DNA from: Methanobacteriota archaeon
GTDB lineage: Archaea > Thermoplasmatota > Poseidoniia > Poseidoniales > Thalassarchaeaceae
Length of the DNA: 6,170 nucleotides
Reading direction: 5' to 3'
Assembly: GCA_002731195.1 (NCBI GenBank)
Contig: PCAI01000028.1
Location: 8,459 to 14,628 of the forward strand
A program made the translations under genes and the position numbers. The notes beneath the pieces are model-generated. The model made no database searches, was not told where the DNA came from, and was given only the letters and a program-made list of their open reading frames with translations. Shown one piece after another: positions 1 through 6,095 of this stretch (positions within the stretch are counted from its first letter, which is position 1; each line of letters begins with the position of its first letter).

Positions 1-237
1 GCCTGAAACTTTTGCATTTCTAGATATAACAAGATTGGCTTTTTCTAGAGAATTTAATGGAATATGAAGAGCAGATCTTACAACACCTAATGATTCTGCA
101 ATACCGGGGAGTGATTGTTCTCGTGGAATATTCCATTTAGCATTCTCATTACCTTGAAATTTGGATAAATGAGAGAGTATCCTTAACTCTGCCCCGGACA
201 ACATATGACGTCGGACATGTCTAGGGTTCATGGGCAT
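1..237 (-). CDS. Winged-helix DNA-binding protein, N-terminal part (runs off the left edge)
   Basis: The minus strand is open from about position 255 to the window edge, giving at most 85 residues without a stop. The protein has the pattern of an archaeal winged helix-turn-helix. A first helix (AELRILSHL) is followed by a turn (NIPREQSLPGIAESLGV) and a recognition helix (VRSALHIPLNSLEKANL), and the wing begins at LVISRNAKVSG. The 'GIAE.LGV.RS' plus 'Le...lV' plus 'V.G' spacing resembles wHTH domains seen in MarR-like regulators and at the N terminus of some large archaeal STAND/TPR proteins. The rest is missing, so the full architecture and ligand are unknown. Candidate ATG starts lie at 255, 252, 237, 231 and 204 (first base, minus strand). 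I list 237, but 231 or 204 is equally possible because no Shine-Dalgarno decides. The gene is divergent from uvrC, with at most 56 bases between start codons. The fold is fairly sure, the function is not. Confidence 0.72.
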   Translation of the reverse strand, partial: MPMNPRHVRRHMLSGAELRILSHLSKFQGNENAKWNIPREQSLPGIAESLGVVRSALHIPLNSLEKANLVISRNAKVSG

Positions 238-260
238 TAACCTACGGCGCATCATCGAAC

Positions 261-1988
261 ATGCCGGTTGAGCAGGCCAAATTGAATCTCCCGAGTAAAT
301 CAGGAGTGTACCTTTTTCGTAGAAAAGATGGGCGAATAATGTATGTAGGTAAAGCAACTAACTTACAAACAAGAGTTCGTTCATATTTCTCTTCCAATCC
401 TGACAGAAAAATGATTCCAAAGCTTGTCTCAGAATCAGAAGATATTGAATACATAGTGACACAATCTCCTAGTGAAGCGCTTATACTAGAAAGGCAATTA
501 ATTCGTAAACATAAACCAAGATATAATTCTAGATTAAAAGATGATAAATCGTATCCTTTTATTTCTCTAACAAAAGAAGATTTTCCGAGAATTAAATACA
601 CAAGATTTCCTGCTGATGGCGATTTAAGATGGGGTCCATTTCCAGATGCGGGTGCGGCAAAAAGAGTGATTCAACTTCTTAGAAGCCAATTTGGAATTAG
701 AGATAAAGATTGTAAAGGCCAAGAAGGTTGTTTTTCGAAACATATTGGCCTGTGCAAAGGCCCTTGTGTTGATCCGGAAGGTTACCCTGCAATAGTGAAA
801 GCAGTAACAAGTGTCCTTGATGGGGATGCAAGAGTATTAATCAAATCACTACAAAATGAGATGGATAAAGAGTCAAATTCTCTTCAGTATGAAAGGGCTG
901 CAATAATAAGAGACATGATTGTTACAGTTCAAAAAACAATATCACAACAAATAATACATAGTCGTTTTTATCAAGATTGTGATGCAGTTGGATTTGCATC
1001 AAGAGAAGATGCGGGATCTGTAACAATATTGCATGCCAAAAATGGCGTCATTCAGGGCCAAGTAGATTATCCGCTAATCCATAGAGGGGATGTTGTGGAA
1101 TCGGTTACCTGTGTTTTATCTGAACATTATGCAAATAGGCGTCCTCCGAAAACTCTCCTCATCCCATCGCCTTTAGGAAGTTCGATGGAAAATTGGTTAA
1201 GTGGCAAAAGAGAAGACAGTTTTGAGATAAAGATACCAAAAAGGGGAGAATTGGCAAAATTGAGGAGAATGGCGGATCAAAACGCCGAAATACATGTACT
1301 AAGACATCAAAAAAGAAGTTCTGGAATTTTAGAACAAAATGCAGCAAATGATTGTGCAAAATTACTAAAATTTGATTCGATGGATTATATTGTATGCTTT
1401 GATATGGCACAGATATTGGGAGAAGAAAGAGTTGGCGCTTCAGTGGTCCTACGTAAAGGAAGGCCAAATAAGAAAGAATATCGTACTTACAGAGTTAAAA
1501 CTGCAGCTCTTGATGATTTAAGAATGATGTCTGAAGTTATTGAAAGATGGTTAAAAAGACAAAATGAGTGGCCAGATTTGTTACTTCTTGATGGAGGTAG
1601 AACACATCTAAAAACAATAACCAAGATGTTAGAAAAACATGAATTAAGTAGAACATTTCCTGTTGCCGCATTGGCCAAAAAGGAAGAGACTTTGCATATG
1701 TTAGATAGAGATCCGATAATTCTGAAACGTAGTGGAAGATTGTTAGTACACGCTAGAGATGAGGCACATAGATTTGTCAATAAATATCACAGAAAGAGGA
1801 GAGGGAAAAAAACACTTCTAGACCCACTGGAAGAGATTGAGGGGCTCGGGGCAAAGAAAATACAATCATTATTACGACATTTCGGAGGAAGAAAGGGGAT
1901 AGACTATGCAAGTATTGAGGAATTGATGAAAGTCCCTGGAATAGGTAAATCAATGGCGAATAAAATATATCAGCACATTAATGGGTGA
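261..1988 (+). CDS. uvrC: UvrABC excinuclease subunit C
   Basis: UvrC makes the 3' and 5' incisions around bulky DNA lesions after UvrA/UvrB damage recognition in cytoplasmic nucleotide excision repair. All family domains are present in the 575 residues. The N-terminal GIY-YIG nuclease (about 10-95) has GVY at 15-17, YVGKA at 28-32, R40, the catalytic Glu in LILER (E77) and PRYN (N89). Cysteines at 151, 157, 165 and 169 match the family's Fe-S/zinc cluster region (GLCKGPC). The UVR domain (about 194-226, QYERAAIIRD) contacts UvrB. The RNase H-like 5' nuclease has FDMAQ (D381), LLDGG (D444) and RDEAHRF (H503). Two C-terminal helix-hairpin-helix motifs are IEGLGAKK and VPGIGKS. Length is typical or slightly short. 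ATG 261 is the first possible start after the in-frame stop at 222-224. No Shine-Dalgarno precedes it, so a leaderless or short-leader transcript is likely. The gene looks intact and active. Confidence 0.97.
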   Translation: MPVEQAKLNLPSKSGVYLFRRKDGRIMYVGKATNLQTRVRSYFSSNPDRKMIPKLVSESEDIEYIVTQSPSEALILERQLIRKHKPRYNSRLKDDKSYPFISLTKEDFPRIKYTRFPADGDLRWGPFPDAGAAKRVIQLLRSQFGIRDKDCKGQEGCFSKHIGLCKGPCVDPEGYPAIVKAVTSVLDGDARVLIKSLQNEMDKESNSLQYERAAIIRDMIVTVQKTISQQIIHSRFYQDCDAVGFASREDAGSVTILHAKNGVIQGQVDYPLIHRGDVVESVTCVLSEHYANRRPPKTLLIPSPLGSSMENWLSGKREDSFEIKIPKRGELAKLRRMADQNAEIHVLRHQKRSSGILEQNAANDCAKLLKFDSMDYIVCFDMAQILGEERVGASVVLRKGRPNKKEYRTYRVKTAALDDLRMMSEVIERWLKRQNEWPDLLLLDGGRTHLKTITKMLEKHELSRTFPVAALAKKEETLHMLDRDPIILKRSGRLLVHARDEAHRFVNKYHRKRRGKKTLLDPLEEIEGLGAKKIQSLLRHFGGRKGIDYASIEELMKVPGIGKSMANKIYQHING

Positions 1989-1989
1989 T
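1984..1989 (+). promoter_or_regulatory. Shine-Dalgarno GGTGAT deciding the TYW2 gene start
   Basis: GGTGAT, a classic archaeal anti-16S match, lies just upstream of ATG 1993 with a three-base gap. It contains the TGA stop codon of uvrC (1986-1988). The position favours ATG 1993 over the in-frame ATG at 1981, which has no such site in front of it. It also suggests that ribosomes finishing uvrC re-initiate on the next gene. Confidence 0.6.
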
Positions 1990-1992
1990 TTA

Positions 1993-2883
1993 ATGACTAA
2001 AATGACTCCTTATGAAAAATTGGTGATTACAATCAATGATTATTTACTATCAAAAAAATACTCTCCTAAAGATATAAAGAGATTAAAGAAAGAAATTCCT
2101 AAACGTTGGGAAAAATTTGCTGATGTAGTACTTCTTCCTAGTCAGTCATTTAGAGATGATGAATGGACGGCAAATGGTAATGAAATATGGGAAATTATTG
2201 GCCGTTCATTAGAAGTTGAAAGAATCGGGAGGAATGGAGAAATTGTTGGGAAAAAGAGAGAATCAACTGTAGAAATGTTAATTGGAAAAAGTGATTGGGT
2301 TATTCGAAAAGAAAATGGAATAAAATATGGCTATCATTTAACTGAATGCATGTTCTCTTCTGGGAACATAAATGAAAGAAAGAGAATGGGAGAAATAGTC
2401 TGTGAGGGAGAAATAGTAGTTGATTTGTTCTGTGGAATAGGATATTATACTCTACCAATATTAGTCAATAATAAAGTAAACCATGTATACTCTTGTGAAT
2501 GGAATAACAATGCAATAAATGCATTGAAGTTTAATTTAAAAAGTAATAATGTAGAGGAAAAATGTAGTATAATTGAAGGAGATAATAGAGTTACTACTAA
2601 AGAATTAGTTGATGTTGCAGATAGAGTATTGTTAGGACTCCTCCCCACAGCTGAAGATTCCTATCATATTGCACTAAATTGTCTGAAAGAAAGTGGAGGA
2701 GTCTTGCATCTTCATGGGTTGGCGTCATCTGAAGACCATCAGAAATTAGTTTTGGAAACAAAAATAATACTAGAAGAAATAAGTAATGATTACAAGGTTA
2801 ATAATGTGAATATAAATAAAATAAAATCATATGCACCTCACTGGGATCATTTGGTTTTAGATATTGAAATTATAAAATCATAA
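1993..2883 (+). CDS. taw2: TYW2/Taw2-type tRNA-Phe wybutosine-synthesis aminocarboxypropyltransferase
   Basis: This family uses S-adenosylmethionine to transfer the 3-amino-3-carboxypropyl group onto 4-demethylwyosine at G37 of tRNA-Phe, after Trm5 and Taw1. The product is a Rossmann-fold Trm5/TYW2-family protein. Numbered from ATG 1993, CMFSSGN lies at about 119-125 with the following NERKRMG. The SAM-binding loop VDLFCGIGYYTLP is at about 143-155, CEWN at about 168-171, and GDNR at about 196-199. The diagnostic DRVLLGLLPTAED is at about 210-222, followed by GGVLHLHG and a C-terminal KSYAPHWDHLVLD. Trm5 would carry an N-P/L-P motif in a different context; LGLLPTAE and LHLHG fit TYW2 instead. 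Length (296 residues, or 300 from ATG 1981) fits a stand-alone TYW2. The gene overlaps uvrC by 8 bases if ATG 1981 is used, and otherwise follows it by 4. The motif set looks more like the eukaryotic TYW2 proteins than the short archaeal ones I recall. A relaxed or different tRNA substrate cannot be excluded. Confidence 0.88.
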   Translation: MTKMTPYEKLVITINDYLLSKKYSPKDIKRLKKEIPKRWEKFADVVLLPSQSFRDDEWTANGNEIWEIIGRSLEVERIGRNGEIVGKKRESTVEMLIGKSDWVIRKENGIKYGYHLTECMFSSGNINERKRMGEIVCEGEIVVDLFCGIGYYTLPILVNNKVNHVYSCEWNNNAINALKFNLKSNNVEEKCSIIEGDNRVTTKELVDVADRVLLGLLPTAEDSYHIALNCLKESGGVLHLHGLASSEDHQKLVLETKIILEEISNDYKVNNVNINKIKSYAPHWDHLVLDIEIIKS

Positions 2884-2934
2884 TCTTGTCCGGCTATACA
2901 TTAGGATAATTTGCTATCGTCTAATCGCAAGACC

Positions 2935-4809
2935 ATGGTTGAGGCCATAGAAGCTGAGATAATTGAAGAGGAGTATGATTCTAATTTCAGAAATTACTTC
3001 TTCTTAACTGATTTGAGCACAAATAAAAAACTTGGAATTGTATTTACAACAATAGTTGTTGTTGGAATTGTATTTATCTCAACTATTTGGTCTGCAGCGG
3101 GACCAGGAGGTTTTAGTAATTCAGAAAATGAATGGTGGGATACTCCTGTACATGAAAGAGAAAATATGGAGTTAAATATGACTGGGTGGAGAAGTCAATT
3201 ACCTGTTGAAGGGCCTTATTTATGGTCAGGCCCAACAGAACACTTTGTAGAAGTAGACCTACCTCCTTCTGAGCAAGATGTTGGATACCCAGAACCTGCT
3301 TTGATGCATATCTCTTTATGGATGCCGGAAGTAACAAATGGGACCAAGGTACCTGTAATTGCTACTGTTCATCCTTACTATGACTTTGGCGGAGAAGGTG
3401 TGGCAGGAGAGGATTCTAATCCAAATACCGTTCCTGATGCAGGAGTTGGCCTATGGATTCTAGAAGAATTTGTTCCACATGGATATGCTCTAGCACAGAT
3501 TTCAACATTTGGAACAGGCAAATCTACTCATTGCCAAGATGTTAAAGGACTCGGAGAGCAAATTGGAATACAGGCAGCAGTTCATTGGCTAGGTGAACAG
3601 GAGTGGTCGAATGGTAATGTTGGACTAATGGGCAAGTCATATGCAGGGACTACAAATTGGGAAGCTGCGCAAAACCCATCTGAGCATCTAAAGACGATCG
3701 TTCCAATCTCTGGTTCGATTGGAGTACAACAAATGTTCTATCGAAACGGATCTAGTGAAGCTAGAGCGTTACTTTATGATGTTCTATACGAAGGAGCAAC
3801 GGCAGATGCTACAAGCGATGATATGAGATTTTGTAGCGATGACATAATTGGGCCTCTAAGCCCATTCACTACATGGGTTGGTGCAGGCCTTGGAGGAGAT
3901 GAATGGAACGACTATTGGGAAGAACGATACCACCTACAAGATGTATTAGACAACTACAAAGGGAGTGTGTACATAGTATGGGGATTACAAGATTGGAATG
4001 TTGATCCTTATCATGCATTTCCAACTCATCAGTTGTTGAAAGATGCAGGAATAAATGTACGAACTATTTCTGGACAATGGGGGCATAATTATCCTGATCA
4101 ACCTACTGTTCATGAAGAATTAGAATCGGGATATGGGGCAGAAGCATTTCCAAGCGTAACAAGAATGGATTGGGCGGTTGAATTGTTTCCATGGTTTGAA
4201 TATTATTTAAAAAACATAGGGGAAGAGCCTGAATCTTATGTTCAAGTACAAAGAAATGATGGAATGTGGCATATAGAAGAAACTTGGCCAACTAAAGATA
4301 CTAAAAATATCCAGTATGCAATTGCCGATTGGGAAGGGGGCATGATTGGAACAATTAACTCACAACAATCAATGACAATTACTAGCCTACCTATGACAGA
4401 TGATGTACACATCTCAGGATTGCCTACACTACACATTGATGCTAGAACAAATATGTGTAATGGAGGGCAATTATTTGTAACAATGTTTGATGGAACATCA
4501 GGCTTAAGACTAGGACATGCAACTATGGATGTTAGATATAGAGACGGAGGCTATGATGCACAGCCAACTTTACCTATGACAAACTATAGAATGTTGATGG
4601 AATTCAACCCCATGGACGTAATAGTTCCAAAGGGACATACTATTCAGTTGGTAGTTACTGAATCTGGAGAAGATTATCTGCCATCGCCATGCGCCGCATT
4701 AGGAATGACTATTTTTGCGGGCTATCAAGTTCTCAATCTACCTACTATAGACAGGCCTGTATATCATGAAAATTGGTTTAATGTTCCAAATTGGTGGGAT
4801 GAATCCTAA
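2935..4809 (+). CDS. Membrane-anchored X-Pro dipeptidyl-peptidase / CocE-type serine hydrolase
   Basis: An alpha/beta-hydrolase of the PepX_S15/CocE-NonD group, probably cleaving N-terminal X-Pro dipeptides or hydrolysing esters outside the membrane. With ATG 2935 as start it has 624 residues. An acidic tail of about 30 residues (EAIEAEIIEEE) is followed by KK and one hydrophobic helix at about 33-52. The rest is predicted to face outward, either anchored or released after the SAA at about 53-55. The hydrolase core starts at PVIATVHPYYDFGG. The nucleophile elbow is GKSYAG (S235), after the family-typical VGLMG. The acid is in VWGLQDWNV (D353) and the base in GQWGH (H384). The C-terminal third, from about 485 (LPMTDDVHISGLPTLHI), matches the PepX_C jelly-roll. 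An in-frame TTG at 2911 would add eight residues of no recognisable value. Secreted peptidases suit a protein-degrading marine heterotroph. The family is secure; peptidase versus esterase specificity is not. Confidence 0.88.
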   Translation: MVEAIEAEIIEEEYDSNFRNYFFLTDLSTNKKLGIVFTTIVVVGIVFISTIWSAAGPGGFSNSENEWWDTPVHERENMELNMTGWRSQLPVEGPYLWSGPTEHFVEVDLPPSEQDVGYPEPALMHISLWMPEVTNGTKVPVIATVHPYYDFGGEGVAGEDSNPNTVPDAGVGLWILEEFVPHGYALAQISTFGTGKSTHCQDVKGLGEQIGIQAAVHWLGEQEWSNGNVGLMGKSYAGTTNWEAAQNPSEHLKTIVPISGSIGVQQMFYRNGSSEARALLYDVLYEGATADATSDDMRFCSDDIIGPLSPFTTWVGAGLGGDEWNDYWEERYHLQDVLDNYKGSVYIVWGLQDWNVDPYHAFPTHQLLKDAGINVRTISGQWGHNYPDQPTVHEELESGYGAEAFPSVTRMDWAVELFPWFEYYLKNIGEEPESYVQVQRNDGMWHIEETWPTKDTKNIQYAIADWEGGMIGTINSQQSMTITSLPMTDDVHISGLPTLHIDARTNMCNGGQLFVTMFDGTSGLRLGHATMDVRYRDGGYDAQPTLPMTNYRMLMEFNPMDVIVPKGHTIQLVVTESGEDYLPSPCAALGMTIFAGYQVLNLPTIDRPVYHENWFNVPNWWDES

Positions 4810-4828
4810 TATCTAAGTTAGGTGATGG

Positions 4829-4836
4829 TTTTAATT
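4829..4836 (+). promoter_or_regulatory. Possible TATA box (TTTTAATT) for the JAMM-protein gene
   Basis: TTTTAATT is centred about 28 bases before ATG 4861. That is the spacing expected for an archaeal TATA box driving a leaderless or nearly leaderless transcript. No good Shine-Dalgarno precedes ATG 4861, which agrees with this reading. AT-rich sequence makes chance matches common, so the call is weak. Confidence 0.33.
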
Positions 4837-4860
4837 CAAAGATGTCTCCTAATTAGATTA

Positions 4861-5556
4861 ATGGTTGATGAGTGGTTAGTGAAATCTGCTCAGAAATATA
4901 ATAAACAATCTCTTGATGATAAAGACAGTTATCCAGCGATAATTCTGATGCCGATTACTACTTTAGAAAAAATCATCAATTGGACTTTTAGATCACTTCC
5001 AGATGAAATATTAATAGGAATAGATCCAAATCCAGAAATGAAAAATCCTAAAAATGTAGAAGAAATATACAGAGGTATAAATTTTCAAAATAATTTATTT
5101 GCAGGCCAAGGCTATATTCTTGGAGAGCCACATTTAGTAAATCGAGGTGATTCTTTTTCAGTTCATCACGTTCCTGAAGAATGGAATGATGGATTATTTG
5201 TTGAAGAAAGAGGAGTGAGGGGGAGTCGTTTCACAACTTGGTTACACACACACCCGAATGCTCCTGCAATACCTAGTATGGCTGATGCTGATGCTGCTCA
5301 ATGGACTGAAGGGTGTGATATGATACTTGGAGTAAGATTTTCTCCAGAAGGAATTTTACCATGGTTTGATGATGTTGAAGGAACAAGAAGGAAATTATCA
5401 CCTAAAGAAATAGATCGAAGAATAGATGATTTGAAACCATATATTGGTACTGCGATTACTGGTCACAGGATACATGATTTAGAATTAATATCATTTCATA
5501 AAAGAGGTTTTGGCATCAATATAGTACTTACAGATGATAAGGGGAATTCGATATAA
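4861..5556 (+). CDS. JAMM/MPN-domain metalloprotease-like protein
   Basis: JAB1/MPN/Mov34-fold zinc proteases remove ubiquitin or ubiquitin-like modifiers (SAMPs in archaea) by cutting isopeptide bonds; others process small sulfur carriers. In the 231 residues from ATG 4861 the full metal motif is visible. WLHTHP holds H129 and H131. Seven residues later comes S139, and D142 follows in SMAD (H-x-H-x7-S-x2-D). The upstream catalytic Glu is probably E49 in LPDEILIG, following the helix TTLEKIINW. About 80 residues separate E49 from the HxH pair, including a stretch (about 60-125) I cannot assign. After the motif, DMILGVRFSPEGILPWF fits the next strands. The C terminus (about 180-231) carries a charged helix and a strand. 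An in-frame GTG 4822/ATG 4825 would extend the protein, but the extra residues look non-coding and ATG 4861 has a TATA-like box at a suitable distance. No ubiquitin-like or E1-like gene is in the window, so the substrate is unknown. Confidence 0.8.
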   Translation: MVDEWLVKSAQKYNKQSLDDKDSYPAIILMPITTLEKIINWTFRSLPDEILIGIDPNPEMKNPKNVEEIYRGINFQNNLFAGQGYILGEPHLVNRGDSFSVHHVPEEWNDGLFVEERGVRGSRFTTWLHTHPNAPAIPSMADADAAQWTEGCDMILGVRFSPEGILPWFDDVEGTRRKLSPKEIDRRIDDLKPYIGTAITGHRIHDLELISFHKRGFGINIVLTDDKGNSI

Positions 5557-5564
5557 AAAGAAAA

Positions 5565-5572
5565 TAATTTTT
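5565..5572 (+). terminator. Possible T-tract terminator after the JAMM-protein gene
   Basis: TAATTTTT lies nine bases after the stop codon at 5554-5556, in an otherwise A-rich stretch. Archaeal termination often needs only a short T-tract without a hairpin. Five Ts is the minimum, so this is a weak call, helped by the fresh promoter-like box that follows. Confidence 0.3.
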
Positions 5573-5621
5573 GAGAGAAAATGAGAGCCCTTCCCTTAAT
5601 ACGGTGTAAAAAAGACACTAA

Positions 5622-5629
5622 CTTTATAG
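5622..5629 (+). promoter_or_regulatory. TATA box (CTTTATAG) upstream of the zinc-ribbon gene
   Basis: CTTTATAG is close to the archaeal TATA consensus and is the best such box among the plus-strand gaps. It is centred about 33 bases before ATG 5659, so transcription would start near 5650-5653 and leave a leader of only a few bases. This suggests the small gene downstream is transcribed on its own. Confidence 0.5.
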
Positions 5630-5658
5630 AGTAAAGCATAGATGGGTACTTGAGAGAT

Positions 5659-5793
5659 ATGGAAATATTAGCTATCTTTAATTGCCCTGCTTGTGGATCG
5701 CCTTTATTGTACCAAGAGTACGTAACCAGAGAATTACGAAGTACAACTTGTATGACATGTAATATTACTTCGATTACAATTAGTGAGTATTGA
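5659..5793 (+). CDS. Small zinc-ribbon protein (44 residues)
   Basis: A short open frame begins at ATG 5659 and ends at TGA 5791-5793. It encodes two CxxC knuckles: CPAC (C9, C12) and CMTC (C31, C34), separated by 18 residues. This is the layout of a single zinc ribbon with almost nothing outside it; the linker includes YQEYVTREL and the tail is ITSITISEY. Such domains bind nucleic acid or protein partners, and nothing here shows which. A TATA-like box sits about 33 bases upstream and a weak purine-rich GAGAGA immediately precedes the start. The gene converges with the membrane-protein gene, with 35 bases between stop codons. The paired CxxC pattern makes a chance frame unlikely, but no homologue is recognised by name. 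Confidence 0.68.
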   Translation: MEILAIFNCPACGSPLLYQEYVTRELRSTTCMTCNITSITISEY

Positions 5794-5828
5794 TTAATTA
5801 GAAAATGAAATTAATATCATCATTATTA
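5794..5828. other. Convergent intergenic gap, no clear terminator
   Basis: This short AT-rich spacer separates the zinc-ribbon and membrane-protein stop codons and includes a run of ATC/ATT triplets at 5815-5832. There is no hairpin or long T-tract on either strand, so transcripts from the two genes may overlap at their 3' ends. Confidence 0.4.
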
Positions 5829-6095
5829 TCATTCTTCCTCATTTAGATATGTGAATAATTCAACTGGATCATATTGCTCAGATATTTTGGAAAATATAAG
5901 CCACCCTATATTCAATAATAATGTGGCCATGGTTAAAGAACAAAGAAACCAAATCCCTATATTATTTGCACTATAATACCAACCCAAATAGATTGAAAAT
6001 GATATGATAAATATAAACCACAACCTTGAAGCAGTACTAGGAGTTTTATTTCCAATTTGATCTCTTCGGGGAGAGTGCAAGGGACTATTGGACAT
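5829..6095 (-). CDS. Small membrane protein with two transmembrane helices, function unknown
   Basis: Numbered from ATG 6095, the 88-residue product has a polar, basic N terminus (SPRRDQIGNK, about 9-17). A first hydrophobic helix lies at about 25-41 (from LWFIFIISF to GWYY), and a short NN turn follows. The second helix is at about 47-68 (from IGIWF to WLIF). The C-terminal tail is acidic (SEQYDPVELFTYLNEEE). The basic N terminus and the hairpin predict both ends in the cytoplasm. I do not recognise the family. The frame stays open upstream to a TTG at 6158, but the added residues look unstructured. ATG 6095 has no Shine-Dalgarno. TATA-like sequences occur upstream on this strand (TTTATAAT at 6108-6115, AAATTTATTT at 6138-6147). 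The first is too close to ATG 6095 for a standard start site, so the true start remains open. Confidence 0.6.
   Translation of the reverse strand: MSNSPLHSPRRDQIGNKTPSTASRLWFIFIISFSIYLGWYYSANNIGIWFLCSLTMATLLLNIGWLIFSKISEQYDPVELFTYLNEEE

Noticed and set aside
2911..2934. Eight-residue N-terminal extension of the hydrolase from TTG 2911
   Set aside because: TTG is a poor start when an ATG follows at 2935. The added residues carry no signal and no Shine-Dalgarno precedes TTG 2911.
2884..2934. Possible promoter (CTATACAT near 2894-2901, GATAATTT near 2905-2912) for the hydrolase gene
   Set aside because: Neither box matches the archaeal consensus well, and their spacing to ATG 2935 does not single one out.
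4805..4822. Inverted repeat CCTAA...TTAGG around the hydrolase stop codon
   Set aside because: Only a five-base, AT-rich stem with an eight-base loop and no adjoining T-run; expected by chance in AT-rich DNA.
4822..4860. Thirteen-residue N-terminal extension of the JAMM protein from GTG 4822 or ATG 4825
   Set aside because: The added residues do not resemble the domain, the segment overlaps a TATA-like box, and ATG 4861 starts an ordinary-looking N terminus.
5603..5619. Small hairpin GTGT...ACAC in the gap before the zinc-ribbon gene
   Set aside because: A four-base stem plus one possible G-U pair is too weak for a terminator or structured RNA.
5581..5634. Seventeen-codon plus-strand frame starting at ATG 5581
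   Set aside because: Very short, with no recognisable motif, and it overlaps the TATA-like box of the zinc-ribbon gene.
5815..5832. ATC/ATT triplet run as a microsatellite or regulatory repeat
   Set aside because: Only a few imperfect units, in AT-rich spacer overlapping a stop codon; probably low-complexity sequence.
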